Shown here one piece after another: positions 1 through 11,244 of a DNA stretch of 64,000 bases. Position 1 is the first letter of the stretch, and every line of letters begins with the position of its first letter. The DNA lies in assembly GCA_047495785.1 (NCBI GenBank), contig JBLDXI010000004.1, positions 2,852,001-2,916,000 of the forward strand, given 5' to 3'. The stretch is from Lepidodermella squamata (Eukaryota > Gastrotricha). Made by a program: the position numbers and the translations under genes. A model generated the notes under the pieces. It was not told the origin of the DNA, made no database searches, and saw nothing but the letters and a program-made list of their open reading frames with translations.

Positions 1-120
1 AGTTGTTGCAGCTGCCAAGGTTCGAGATGTTTAATTTGTGCGATCACTTAATTTATTTTTGCGAATGTTTTTCAGAAAAAAGACCCCGCCAAAAAACTGC
101 AACCAAAAATAACAGGAAAA

Positions 121-671
121 ATGGTGAGTTTCACTCTTTGATTTAATTTGTGTTGTTGTTGTTGCTGTTGTTGTTGTTACATTTATTTGTCTTATTTAGG
201 ATATCACCCTGCCCGGCGCGACCGAGTCGATAGACATTTTTGCCATGCTGCGTACTGCTTGCCGTGGGACAATCGAATTGAACCGTTTTGCTGTTGCAAT
301 TGCCCGAATTGTTTTTGGTCCCGATTTTGGTCGTTACCTGTTATTTCCTGCTTACGGCCAGCGCCTTGAAGATCGGCCGCCGTTTCCTGTTGGCGACGTG
401 CGCCCGCGTATGTGGCAAAGTAAGAATATTTTATTATTTTATTAGCGTAAAAAAAATAAGCATTTATTCTCGCCGTATAGAAGTGATCGAGGCAGTATTT
501 GTTGATCAGCTCGATCAGATCGATATGAGTAATGCCATTAAGGCTGTGAATAAAAGTGCAGCCCGCGATGCCGCTAACAAAGACCGAACGTTAGGAGCCC
601 AGCTTTTGAGGGCCATTCGGGCCAAAGAACTGGTTGTTACTAAACCATCAGACGACGAAAGCGCCGATTAA
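121..671 (+). CDS. Small three-exon gene, unknown function
   Basis: Exon 1 is only the ATG at 121-123 followed by GTGAGT. Exon 2 is 200-419 and exon 3 is 481-671, ending in TAA. Introns are 76 and 61 nt with GT-AG ends, and splicing keeps one frame, giving about 138 residues. There is no signal peptide or membrane span. The middle is hydrophobic and basic (IARIVFGPDFGRY), followed by a helical stretch (SNAIKAVNKSAARDAANKD) and an acidic end (SDDESAD). The order 'ARxxFG...L...AIxxxN' faintly recalls a BEN DNA-binding domain; I treat that as a guess. A transposon-encoded protein is also possible because the next gene is a CACTA-like transposase fragment. The one-codon first exon is supported only by the splice consensus. 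Confidence 0.5.
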
Positions 672-699
672 TCATCTCGACTCACTGGACTGGATTGGA

Positions 700-2082
700 C
701 TGGACTCATCTTCTTGACTTCCGAATTTCATCTCAATCAAACCGAATCAAATATTATTATCTCTTATTACCTGTGATTTGTTACGATTAAATTTTTTGCA
801 ACCTATTTGATACCTTCTTTTGACCTTCTTTTCTCTTCATTATTTATTTGAAACTAATTGAATGGTTTGAGGTGAAAAACCTGAATGATACAACAACAAC
901 AATAACAACTGAAAGTCTCAGAAAGCCTGCAATAATTTGTAATAATAAGTTGGACAATGGCAACAGAAGTAGGAGCAGGAGCAGGAGTACGAGAATAAGT
1001 TCATCAGCAACATTAAAGCCTGTAATAGCCACCCCCACCTGCAACAATAGCTGTAACAGTAACTGGGCTTGGATAAGACGCTCTTTTCATCTACTTGTCA
1101 TATAGATTTCATGTAGATTGCATCTACTTGTCATGTAGATGGCATCTACATGTCGTGTAGATTGCATCTACTTGTCATGTAGATATCATGTAGATAAGGC
1201 CATGTATCATCATGGCTTCATGTTAAGATGATGCTCGGATGAATTGTACATGAAGCTTAGCGATCATCTATGATTCATGTAAGTTACATCCAAGATGCAT
1301 CCTCGCATCAATGTAGATAACATCTAAATGACATCTACATCGACTGTCGATCTATCCTAACTTTATTCCTTGGGTAGCGAAATATTCAATATTTTACCGA
1401 AATTATATTGCAATATTTTCTGAAATTCCGCGATTAATTTTTGAAGTAAAAATAATTACATGAAATTCTTCGTGATTCTCTATAGCACTAAAAATGCGGA
1501 AAAATATTAAAATATTAGTGTTAATAAAATTTTGGCTTAATTTCATATCTATTTCAAGCGATTCAAATTTCTAGATTGCAAAAACTTGCTATTTTCGCTT
1601 ACGAAATTTATCCAAATCAGGAAATCCGCAGCATATTGAAACCGAATTCCCAAATATGAAGCGGGTCTTACTTTTAGCGGAACCAAATTTCGGAAGTTTC
1701 GATGGGCCTAAAACCACTTTTAGAACCTTTTTAGGATGTCACGATTGGTCAGCAAAATTCAAAATATATCATATTTAAATTCAGCGTGAACTTCTGTGTA
1801 AGATGCGTTCATCACTCTAGAATTCATACATTGCCCCGATTTTGTGGGAATTTTGGAAAAGTGACCTTTCGCTCACTAAAATTAGGTTCCGCTAAAAGAT
1901 ATTCTGATATTACTGCAATCGTTATCGCTCAAGAAAAATTATTGACTCAAATCTAGTCGTCAAGCCCTTCCTAATTCCTAATTAAAGCTGCGATGCGACG
2001 ATTTAACATATCAAACCCAATAACCTGAAAATGCCAAGTTTTCAAAATTAATTATTTCTCAATTTTTTCCATTTTTCTCCAG
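700..2082. other. Intergenic, with a CATCTACWTG repeat cluster
   Basis: From about 1088 to 1345 the decamer CATCTACTTG/CATGTAGATG and close variants recur about ten times in both orientations. The rest is AT-rich with no convincing exon. The clustered direct and inverted motif could be the subterminal repeat of the transposon whose transposase follows at 2083, but no matching cluster was found on the other side. Confidence 0.5.
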
Positions 2083-3377
2083 GTTACTTCAGCTGCCCTC
2101 GCTGCTTGATCCATGGCCGAATTCGAGCAGGAGGCAAAACCGTGTACTTCGCGTCCGAGGCTGGAATTGAACTTCGAACCCACGAAATGGTAATGGAGGC
2201 TGCTAGGCTTGAAACAAAACGAGATCCTGTGCAGGGCATTTTCGGCTGGGCGGTAGTCAGCTTGATTCTCGATATGGTGTTGTCATTTCCGTTTGACTAC
2301 CTTCACAACGCTTGTCATTGTGTGATTCGGGTGCTTCTAGCTGCATTTATCGATAAGGCTGCTACTCCAATTTGCCACATTGGCGAAGCTGCGGTGCTTC
2401 AAGCTGAGCGTGAACTTGAAGTTAAAATGCCGTCGTGTTACCATCGAATTTACCGGTCTCTTGTTGATCGTCACCTGTTCAAGGCGAATGAAAATCGTGC
2501 ACTGATTTTATTTGTTGCACCTGTTCTCTTTCATGACCTGCTCAACCCTCGAGTCTATGCTAATTTCATCGACTTCTCCAGTGGTTTATACGAGGCTTTA
2601 AAGCCGAATCCTCGCCCGCAATTCGTTGCCGATCGAATGCGAAATTTCATCATTAATTTCGAAAGATTGCATGGCCCAGAGCGATGCACTTCAAACATAC
2701 ATCAACTCGATCATATGGCTGAAGATGTGGCCACATTCGGACCGTTGTACAAAACGAGCACCTTCGAATTTGAGAGTAAGGCCGGTGAAATTGTCCGCTA
2801 TCTCACTAGCCCAAATGGGGTCATCTCTCAAACTATTGACCGAGTTTTGCTGCTTGAAATGATGACATCATGCAACGAACCGCCCGAATGGGCACTTCAG
2901 CTGTTATCTAAGCAGTATCGCCACGTCGGTGCAGTGGTTAAAACGGCTAATGCAACTCTGATCGGCCTCGGCGAGGAATTCCAGATCGATGAGATCGACT
3001 CGTTCAACATTGAACGTGACTTGCAGCTACAAGTACAAAAAGATGAAGTTGTTCGCGATTGGTCACGGGGCATTTGTCGAGTTCAATCGAAAAAAGTCAG
3101 CGTCGCCAAGGACGACTTGTTTCACCTGGGTGACAACAGCTTTGCCAAGGTGCGAAATTTGATAAGAATCAACGAGCGAACCTACGTGAAAGCAACCAGG
3201 TTCCAGGCTAGGTTGGTTCATGGCATTCAGGTTCACTTGATTGACGGGGCATCAGCGAGACTGGCAGAGCCGTGTTTTCTGAAGCTTGAAAATCTTGCGG
3301 CTCCAGCTGTAAAAATCACTTACAGGCGTCTCAACTACGTCATACCGTTCCCGAATTGCGTCGAAATAACGTTTTGA
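2083..3377 (+). pseudogene. CACTA/EnSpm-like transposase, C-terminal part
   Basis: An exon opens after CTCCAG at 2081-2082 and runs to TGA at 3375-3377, about 430 codons. It starts with a CxxC pair (YFSCPRCLIHG), as in the zinc-like region of animal CACTA transposases. Around residue 55 is the pattern DMVLSFPFDYLHNACH, matching the family's 'D...FPxDYMHxVxLGV' block. Near residue 190 is NIHQLDHMAEDVATFGPLY, the DUF4218-type 'xxHxLxHLxEDVxxxGPL' block, followed by FEFESKAGEI. The catalytic N-terminal half that should precede the CxxC is not recognisable upstream, so the copy is 5' truncated or its earlier exons are lost. AATAAA at about 3485 could be its poly(A) signal. Family assignment rests on recalled motifs. 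Confidence 0.6.
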
Positions 3378-3479
3378 TTAACTTTTTTTTATATTATTTC
3401 ACGATTTTTGTGAATAATCGCTCTTATCCTTTGCACATATTCAAATTATTGTGAAACAACGTGTGAATGTGACTGAACA

Positions 3480-4200
3480 GATCCAATAAAAGTTGGAATT
3501 TCTGCGAAAAAATGACCTTTATTTTACTCAAGGACTCGATTTTTCGTTGTTTTTTTGCGAAACTCTTTATTCTTTAGGTGGCCAAAATAGGGGTAAATTG
3601 GCACAAAATCGCAGCCGGATCAAATCGCCTCATTCTGCGCCAAATTCGTCCTTGATCGAAACCTAAAATTTCGCAAAAATAAGCAGTCTTTCTAATTTTG
3701 ACCAGCTTGGCGTTCGGCTTGAATTTTCGGAAAAATGAAGGAAAAATGAGGCCCAAAGTACGCCAACTTGGGGTGAAAATTCCGGAAAATTCCACTTCGG
3801 CCCACCGTTTTCGGTCAGGGCATTGTTGATGGAGACGAAAAGAATTTTTCCATGGGAAGTTGAAAGATAAAATTACGTTAAAATGTTAAGAGTTAAGATA
3901 ATGTAATAAGTTGTTGAGAATGCCGGGAGGAACCCCCATACTGTCACCGTTTGTGAGTGGACAAGTTGTTTGTTTGTTTGTATGCCGCCAGTGTGCGCAC
4001 AGTCTATGCACGCCATGTCGCGCAAGACAACACAGCAAATTATACATTTGGAGCAAATTAAATTCATTCAATTTCAGGTCATGAATCATTTAAATTTTGT
4101 TGTGAATTATTAGGTATACTCTTATTATTATACTCTCATAGGCACGTAATATAATTTTCGAGGGGAAAATTAAAGCGATAATTTCTTAAAGCTAAAACTG
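3480..4200. other. Intergenic, no gene seen
   Basis: AT-rich sequence with an AATAAA at about 3485. Short ORFs here have no recognisable features. Confidence 0.4.
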
Positions 4201-4203
4201 GCA

Positions 4204-4602
4204 ATGGCGATGGCAATAAATGGCAATAAAACTGAGAGTGTCACGAATCACGAAAAGGAACAGAGATCTAAAAAGCAAATTAGTGACAGAAATCGTCGAC
4301 TGAATGAGAAACCTCAGCGCTATTTGGATCGTCTGGCCAAAATGAGAGTTGCTGCTGTCATTCGACGGCCTTTGGAGAAGCCAGAACAAACCGAGACCCG
4401 GAGGGTAAAGGAGAAGGAAGCGGTCGCCATTCGACGGTCTTTAGAGAAGCCAGAACGAACCGAGACCCGGAGGGTAAAGGAGAAGGAAGCGATCGCCATT
4501 CGACGCTCTTTGGAGACGCGCGAGCGCCTAACAATAGCACTGGTTCCCATTGTTCTCCGCCGTGCCAATATCAAGCCCATCTTCCATGGCATCTGTGAAT
4601 AG
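4204..4602 (+). CDS. Basic/acidic low-complexity ORF with 69-bp repeats
   Basis: A 132-codon ORF rich in Arg, Glu and Lys. Residues about 55-105 hold a tandem 23-residue repeat (…RRxLEKPExTETRRVKEKEA). Highly charged RR..E/TPEQR repeats of this kind occur in N-terminal regions of some transposon proteins (Helitron, Ginger), but no second domain is present. From about 4531 the DNA (AACAATAGCACTGGTTC) is shared with 23971-23988 inside an inverted-repeat element, so the 3' part is repeat-derived. The ORF may be a transposon fragment rather than a host gene. Confidence 0.3.
   Translation: MAMAINGNKTESVTNHEKEQRSKKQISDRNRRLNEKPQRYLDRLAKMRVAAVIRRPLEKPEQTETRRVKEKEAVAIRRSLEKPERTETRRVKEKEAIAIRRSLETRERLTIALVPIVLRRANIKPIFHGICE
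4348..4520 (+). repeat. 69-bp tandem repeat, about 2.5 copies
   Basis: The unit begins near CCATTCGACG and contains GAGACCCGGAGGGTAAAGGA. Copies at about 4357-4425 and 4426-4494 differ at a few bases, and a partial third copy follows. Length is a multiple of three, so the repeat stays in frame in the ORF. Confidence 0.8.
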
Positions 4603-4973
4603 TGGCGACAATGCATGAGATCGACATAATTAATTGTTTTCGATTTATTTGCCTTTCTCATGCTGTAATTATCAATTCGTCGATGCTGAGCACGAATTTA
4701 ACATGCTCCGACCCCGTGGACGTGTCCTTGGTTGAGATAATGGAAAACCAAAGGTCAGGCGACGCGGCGCCCGGCGACCGGAATTTTTGAATTTCCCCTG
4801 TCGTCCACGCCTGTCGTACACTCCATTAATTATTCAGTTTTGGCTTTTTGATCTAAAACTAGTTAACCACCCTTTACATTACAGCCTTATCGTACTGGGA
4901 GCAAGCTACGTGACGAAGTTGGTGGTAGATTGGAGACCGTCTCACGAGCGGTCATTTCATGACCTCGATCCTG

Positions 4974-5112
4974 CCCGTATCAACAATTTTCAGTATTACG
5001 TAGGATGAAATATGCTAATGAGCACTTTTCATTGTGATTTCACGCACTGAACAATGAAAAGTGCTCATTAGCATATTTCATCCTACGTAATATTGAAAAT
5101 TGTTGATACGGG
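4974..5112. repeat. Near-perfect 62-bp inverted repeat (hairpin)
   Basis: Arms 4974-5035 and 5051-5112 are reverse complements with one mismatch, around a 15-nt loop at 5036-5050. The outer ends are CCCGTATCAACAATT and AATTGTTGATACGGG. A transcript would fold into a 62-bp stem. It could be a palindromic MITE, a recent inverted duplication or a small-RNA precursor. Sequence alone cannot separate these. Confidence 0.9.
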
Positions 5113-5905
5113 TGGCCCCCCATTTTGAGATGCGATATTACTAACCTTTTTTTATAGAAGGTAGACGTGCTAACAGCCAAACATGAAGCGTGGCAACTAC
5201 TCAGGAGTCTTCGAACGAAGTTGTTCAGGGGGAGGAAAAGGTACTGGCCGAAGCGTTCGGCCTTCCCTATGAAGCTCGGGTATGGCGGCGTCCTTGTGCT
5301 GTCTGTCGATGTTGCTCATAGGTTACTCGATCAGTTGTTGAAACTCATTACGCCGTTGACCGAATCTGTTGCTCTTAGGCTCTTGGGCTGCTATCACCGG
5401 CATTTTGATGCGTCCGAACTTGATCTGCGACGAACTGAGTCTCTACAACTCCCAGAACCGACGAGTTATCCGTTCTCCGTTGCGTGGTAGCTGCCGCGTA
5501 TCGCCTTGAGACTTTCATAACTCCCTGCATAGATCACTCCGTTCTCTAGGACTCCCGTGTTAGAGGCATTATTAGTCCTATTTTCTACGAGCGAGGAAAC
5601 GGACACTTCACTCTGCGGGAGAACTACCGCTAGGGATGGTAGGGATCGTCCCTACCAGTTCCCCGGTCTTACTTCACTATCTTTCACGAACTGAGCCTCT
5701 TCAACTCCCAGTACCGCTGAGTTTTCCGTTAGTCAGCGATTGGTTCAATTTAGCATACACTTTGACTCGCCTATGGCTCTCTACAACTCCCGGGTTAGAA
5801 GGTTGTAGAAATTTTCTAACCGTAGCACCACCGTAGTTCTACGGTCTACCGTAGTGAACACGTTGCCGTATTGTACGGTACCGTAGGTGGACAAAATGAT
5901 AAGTG
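5113..5905. repeat. Dispersed repeat shared with 36.8-37 kb
   Basis: No gene is supported. The block at about 5615-5700 (CCGCTAGGGATGGTAGGGAT … CCAGTTCC … ACTTCACTATCTTTCACGAACTGAG) is similar to 36870-37010. Both contain GGGATGGTAGGGAT, CCAGTTCC and 'TACTTCnCTATCT'. It is a diverged dispersed repeat without visible ends. Confidence 0.45.
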
Positions 5906-5910
5906 ACAGT

Positions 5911-5992
5911 AGCAGATGAGATTTGAACCCTCAATTGAACCCTCAATTGAACCCTCGAAGACAGGCCCCCTATCAACTGAGCTATCATGCAG
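5911..5992 (-). repeat. tRNA-like unit with triplicated B-box segment
   Basis: On the minus strand the sequence has a box A-like TAGCTCAGTTGATAGGGG and a box B-like GGGTTCAAATCTC. The segment GGGTTCAATTGA is present twice more just before the final B box, giving a 13-bp tandem array inside the T-arm region. It cannot fold as a functional tRNA; a tRNA-derived SINE head or tRNA pseudogene is more likely. Confidence 0.55.
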
Positions 5993-5999
5993 TTTCAAG

Positions 6000-7045
6000 C
6001 GCATGCTAGTCTTTTGAAGGTGTCCCTGAGTGGTTTTTGCGTTCGTTTCAAACAAGACAGTTTCTGGAAAGTTTCATTTCTAGAAGAAAGTCTACTAGTG
6101 AAAACTATGGTACCGTGCTGAAAAACTACCGCACCGCAGTGCCTTACCGTAGTTTCTACCGTAGTCGTGACTTAGAACTTAGAACTAAGATACATATGTA
6201 CGGTATGCATGGTGCTAGGGGTGTCACCTCTTTTGTACATAATGTGCAAAACTGGTCTCCTCCGTTCACCCAGCACCTTTGGCACGGCGCAGCACGCCAT
6301 CTTGAGAGTCCGTCCTACAACTACTACGCCAGAGTCTCCGCCCTCGAGCACTGCTGTCGCTTGCCAGGCGAGTTTGTGTGGCGCATTCAACGCCGCCATG
6401 AGGTAACCTTGGGAGGTAACGCCGTTTGCTAGGTGGTGCCGTTGCGTGAGGTTATGGAAAGGTTGCTGTTAATCTTGGTCTTGTCATGCATAGAGATTAC
6501 AGCAGGCTCGATTCAGGCCTAACCCGATAGTTTATAGATCATTGTTCTCGTCAGTCTCAAAGGTTCCCCCCGGCGCTACTGCGGCAGCTTTGCTGCTGCT
6601 GTTGCCAATTTGTAAAAATGAAAATTGTGAAATCAAATAACCAGCGACACGTGTCATTGCGCAGGTCGCGTGCAAGAACACGAAACACGCCGTAAACCTG
6701 AAGGAATGACACATTTTCTGATTCAATTTTGAGAGAGAAATCGTTTGGTAAAATTTTCAACAACATTTGCGACGATTTGAATTATACTGCGAGGGAAAGT
6801 CGATTTGCTGCGGAGAAAAGTCATTACTGCGCCAAAAAGTGTGTTACTGCGAAAAAAGACATTTACTGCGAAAGAAAGATATTTACTGCGGGATAAAGTA
6901 TTTTTCTTATTACTCCCCATACCTTATTTCTTAGAAATATATGCTGGGGTAGCCTTGAGATTGAACAATTAGGGTTGTATTTGAGGTGGAGAATGAGGTA
7001 AGCAAACCCTAAGCAATGATGAACGTGCTCAGCTAAATGACTGTT
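6000..7045. other. Intergenic, no gene seen
   Basis: Short ORFs on both strands without domain content. A TTACTGCGNNAAAG-like motif repeats about six times at 6787-6890, a small degenerate tandem array. Confidence 0.4.
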
Positions 7046-7050
7046 TAAGC

Positions 7051-7657
7051 TTTTTTTTTTATTTACATAATCTTTCGGGTGCGTACTGATGACGTACTTA
7101 TAACGACATCCCTAGTTTGTTCATATAGCATTTGAAAAGGTCAATATCAACAATTTCCGGAAAGCAGGTTTTCGGTATTCCGTTCCATAGTTGTATTATT
7201 TTCTCGACTCTCTCGTAGGGCTTGATGTTTCGCTGCTGGTTTGACGGTTTCGCTAGGCAGATTTGATGGTGGTGTTTTGCTGCCGATGCCCTGGTACCGG
7301 TTTTCCTCACAAAGATGCGTCTGAATTTTGATCTGACTTGTTTCGTTCCGCGACCCGCCACGATTATCTTGTACCACCGTAGAAGACTAGCCATAGAGAT
7401 GGCCCGAGTGCGCTTCCTTGACAGATACCTGCAGCTTCCTCACGCACGCTCGAAGCAGCTCCAGCAACTAGCACTCGAAAGGACCTGTCGCTCAAGTATG
7501 ACTTGATGAGAGCGTGTACTTTTCCTTGGATGCCGGCTCGCCAGAGAATGTCTAGTAGCAGCAGGCGATCGACCCGATCGAAGGCGCCACTGACATCCGT
7601 TTGCCTGAGGATAAAATCCCGCCCTTCATTACTTGTGCTGATGATATCGATAATCAC
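7051..7657 (-). pseudogene. LINE ORF2 fragment (reverse transcriptase) with poly(A) tail
   Basis: Minus-strand RT motifs run from 7657: TDVSGAFDRV (RT block A with catalytic Asp), then SYLSDRSFRV and GICQGSALGP (the block before YxDD). At about 7390 the sequence jumps to the element's C-terminal region in another frame: YERVEKIIQLWNGIP … FKCYMNKLG, typical of jockey/RTE-like ORF2 ends. The YxDD block and everything between are missing, so the copy is 5' truncated and internally deleted. It ends on the minus strand in AATAAA plus a poly(A) run, seen as poly(T) at about 7051-7062. It is dead. Confidence 0.8.
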
Positions 7658-7812
7658 GGAGAGCTGCGTATCCGTGTCACGGAGAGCTGCGTATCCGTGT
7701 CACGGAGAGCTGCGTATCCGTATCACGGAGAGCTGCGTATCCGTGTCACGGAGAGCTGCGTATCCGTATCACGGAGAGCTGCGTATCCGTATCACGGAGA
7801 GCTGCGTATCCG
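7655..7812. repeat. 23-bp tandem repeat, about 6.9 copies
   Basis: The unit CACGGAGAGCTGCGTATCCG + TGT or TAT is repeated head to tail with only a T/A alternation. Each unit contains the inverted pair ACGGA…TCCGT around ten bases, so every copy can form a small hairpin. It lies at the broken 5' end of the LINE fragment. Confidence 0.92.
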
Positions 7813-7819
7813 GGGCTGC

Positions 7820-9820
7820 ATCGTCGTCAGCTTATTTGTCGCAGCTGAAATGTCGCCGACATTTGATTGAATTTTGGCTGAGATGTCGCAGGCTGAATTG
7901 TCGCTCAGTTATTTGGGCTTAATTGTCGTTGGACTAAAAAGTCCGGCCGGAATAGTCGCGGCTGAAATGACATGTGCTGCATTGATGCCACACCCCAATA
8001 TCTCGTTGGTTAGAGTTAAGGAATGAAACAGTTGGCCAAATTAGAGGCTCGGCGCTCATTCTGCGACTATTCTGCGAGACGCTTTTTCATTATTTTTCAT
8101 TTTCGTGAAATTCGAAGCGGGTTTTCAGGCTCAGGTTTGATATATTTACACGCTGTTTCAATGGGGAGCACATTTATCGGAACAACAGCCGCTTCGTGGA
8201 GGATTAAATGCGAGATTTCAATCTCGATTTGAAGAAATTAACATTTCATGTCGGAATTCTAACGAAATTGTGTATTGAAATGTTTTCAATAGGTCATGGT
8301 AACTCGATTAGACCCTTTTCAATCTCATATGATCGGAAAAACATTTTTCATCAGACCAATGTCTTATTTCTCCTGACAACCAAAATGTGACTGTAACCTG
8401 CTGACTTGCTTTTACATATTTTCAAATAATTACAGTAAAAATGTGACTAATCGGATCGCCATAAATATGTTACCAACAGATACTGCCGGTTCACCTATGA
8501 AACCCCTATGAACGAAACGAAAATCTGTTTTATTTGTCCTTAGTTGACATACAAATTAAATTTAAAGGCAGAAAATAATAACAATAAAAATACATATGTC
8601 AGACCAGGCGCCGGCACACAGAGGACACGCGATTGTCTAAGACAGTTCGCAGATGACACTATTGGGGAGGCAGAAAGGAAGGATTTATCAGAAGCTCAAG
8701 TGTCATCGGGTGCGGGTAGATAGGAAAGTGAACAAAAGTGCTAGAACAGTTCATAAGACATAGAGCAACGTAGACATAGAGCAACGTAAATCGTAAATGA
8801 AGAGAAGAGCATGAACAGGAATGATGAGAAGAAAGAAACAGAGACAGAAGGAAGGAATAGAAAGAAATTCGGACAGAGACAGAGCAGAGGATAAGAGAAG
8901 GATGGAGAATACAAGGAATAAAGGGGAGAGGGTGGACTAAGTCACGAAGACAAGGAGCGGGCCCGACGACAGGCGGTCATGGAGGACGACTACGGGTGAC
9001 TTCATCGTCGTTGGCGGACGTAAGCGGACGCCTTCGATTTGCTCGCGAAGTGGTAGCACAAAATCGAACTTTGGGAAAATCGAGAAAATCGATATTTTCA
9101 TGTCTGAAGAAATAGGACATTGGTCGGATGAAAAAAGTCGCACCCTTCAAATCTGTCAACACGTCTCATGCGGTTCTTGAACAGCCTCGATATGTTCGGC
9201 TATGTTATAGCTTTTAATCGTGTAATAATCCTATAATCATTTCCATTAATTTTTATTTTCTACTATCACGGCGGTCAGCACAGGCACGCGACACTTGGTG
9301 TGACTAATCCAACGCGCGTGAGAAAATTACGTTTTCCACTACAAATTCACACTAATGCTAAGTCCATTTTATTTTCATCAATTTCCCAATTTTAGGCCCA
9401 AATCCCGTATAACATGATTAACCTAATTTGAACACTTTTATGCTTCGACACGCGCTCAGCTTTATTCGCTTTCTTCCTTGTCATTACTACCGTAACTCAA
9501 GCGAGCGCCGATTTTAAGCGAGGGGGCATCCATAAAGGACGTCCGGCTTTCGAGGGGGGAGGGGGTCGACTAAAGTGTGACTCGCGAATGAGGGGGGTCG
9601 GGCGAAGTCGGACATGCGAGATAATCACACATTTTTATTTAGCAATGTGCGCAGTCACACTCGACGGATTTGCAACACCTGTTTCAATAGCAAGTCAATT
9701 TTCGCCAATTTTCACCACTAAGAACGAGGACACTCCCAGACCGGCATTTGCACTGCAGAACAACGCCGAACACAGGGGCTGAAAATGTCTGCCGAACAAA
9801 GGGGTGAAATCGAATTGTAC
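7820..9820. other. Intergenic, no gene seen
   Basis: No convincing exon. A segment near 8338-8375 (catttttcatcagaccaatgtc) is similar to the reverse complement of 9107-9135, suggesting an old inverted-repeat element of about 800 bp. A purine-rich tract covers about 8790-8935. Confidence 0.35.
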
Positions 9821-9824
9821 TGAC

Positions 9825-10364
9825 TTGTTCGGCTTTTTTCCGCAAATTTGTTCGGACTTGTTCGGAATTCTTCAAGGAAAATCATTACAGCCAAAAAATA
9901 TAAAAATCTGCGCGAAGGCTGTGGGAGTTGAACCATCGTTCTCACACTCCTAACCCAGCCTCTCTCACCACTAAGCCATCTACTCTCTTGAAATCAGTGA
10001 CCGATTTCTTGCTATTTAACTGAGTGGGTGCAAATCGAAACTTGGAAACTATGATGGCTACGAAAATTCTGAAAAAGCCATTAGATTCAGCGTGTCCGCT
10101 TTTCTTTATGGACTTTCTTTGCTGGCAAGAGCGCAGGTGCCCACCGATGTTCAGTATTGAGTTATTCAGTTAAATAGCAAGAAATCGGTCACTGATTTCA
10201 AGACAGTAGATGGCTTAGTGGTGAGAGAGGCTGGGTTAGGAGTGTGAGAACGATGGTTCAACTCCCACAGCCTTCGCGCAGATTTTTATATTTTTTGGTT
10301 GAAATTATTTTCCTTGAAGAATTCCGAACAAGTCCGAACAAATTTGCGGAAAAAAGCCGAACAA
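9825..10364. repeat. 199-bp inverted repeat carrying a tRNA-like unit in each arm
   Basis: Arms 9825-10023 and 10166-10364 are reverse complements with only a handful of mismatches around a 142-nt spacer. Each arm has a tRNA-like stretch: box A-like TGGCTTAGTGGTGAGAG and box B-like GGTTCAACTCCC, at about 10209-10270 on plus and about 9915-9980 on minus. The outer parts contain GTTCGGAC/GTTCGGAA repeats. It looks like a tRNA-derived SINE captured in, or duplicated as, a foldback element. Confidence 0.85.
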
Positions 10365-10620
10365 TTAATTGCATCATTTTGATCCACCATCGTTGGCCAT
10401 ATTTTTAAACAGTGGTTAAAAGTCCCTAAATTTCTTGAAAAACTCATTCCGAACTAAAAGCAAGAGGTTAACATAGACGTAACCGCAATTCACCCGTTTC
10501 TTGATAGCAGGTTGCATGAGACTTCCCGATCATTTTCTGAACACATTATAGGTGCTGCAGTGTAATAAGTAACACCTGGAAAAAGCATGCGAAATTTGCA
10601 TTGAAAATTGCAATGACACG

Positions 10621-10660
10621 ACCAAGTCACCAAGTCACCAAGTCACCAAGTCACCAAGCT
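10621..10660. repeat. 8-bp microsatellite (ACCAAGTC)n
   Basis: ACCAAGTC is repeated about five times without interruption. Confidence 0.9.
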
Positions 10661-10768
10661 CTCTGGACGACAACACGCAAGCTGACTGTGGCTGATGGAT
10701 GACAGCAATGGCTGACAATGGACTTTGACCCGGAAAATCGGAAACATAATGTTATTTTATATATATTT

Positions 10769-11244
10769 GTCGTAGTTTATTAAGCAATTTAGTTGGATTG
10801 GGAATCCAACTAGTTTAATAAGCAAACTTTTAAAAAACTAGTTTATAAGGCAATCAAACACAAGTATTGTGCTAAACAATACCTCCCTGGGGAGAGGCTT
10901 AGCTACTGAACAACCAACTCGATTGATAGCGTCAAGCAAATGTTATAAATACATTTTATGGCTATTTTTGCGCCCTATTTCAATTTGCAACATTAAATTT
11001 TGTTATGGTAGAGCCATTGCCATTTCGGCGAAATAAACGAGACGAAACGGCAAAGAAAACCACTTCTGACCTTCTTCAGGGTTGGATTCTCAAAATTTTA
11101 GGTGAATTGCGTAATATGTTGCTATTTAACCCCAACTTTTGGTATTGGATCAATTATCACGGTATATTAAACTAGATTTTTGAGCAAATTGGCAAAAAAC
11201 TAGTTGGATTCCCAATCCAACTGAATTGCTTATTAGACTACGAC
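10769..11244. mobile_element. MITE-like element with about 50-bp TIRs
   Basis: Left end GTCGTAGTTTATTAAGCAAT at 10769 matches the reverse complement of the right end at 11244 over about 50 bp with three or four mismatches. The TIR includes the palindromic stretch TTGGATTGGGAATCCAA. It is 476 bp with no coding capacity. Flanks are AT-rich, so the target-site duplication is ambiguous. Confidence 0.8.

Noticed and set aside
148-369. Poly-Cys ORF (CCCCCCCCC)
   Set aside because: Caused by a TGT/TTG microsatellite in the intron of the first gene.
4320-4661. Minus-strand ORF of 113 codons opposite the 69-bp repeat ORF
   Set aside because: Shadow of the tandem repeat, which is a multiple of three and stays open on both strands; no better composition than the plus frame.
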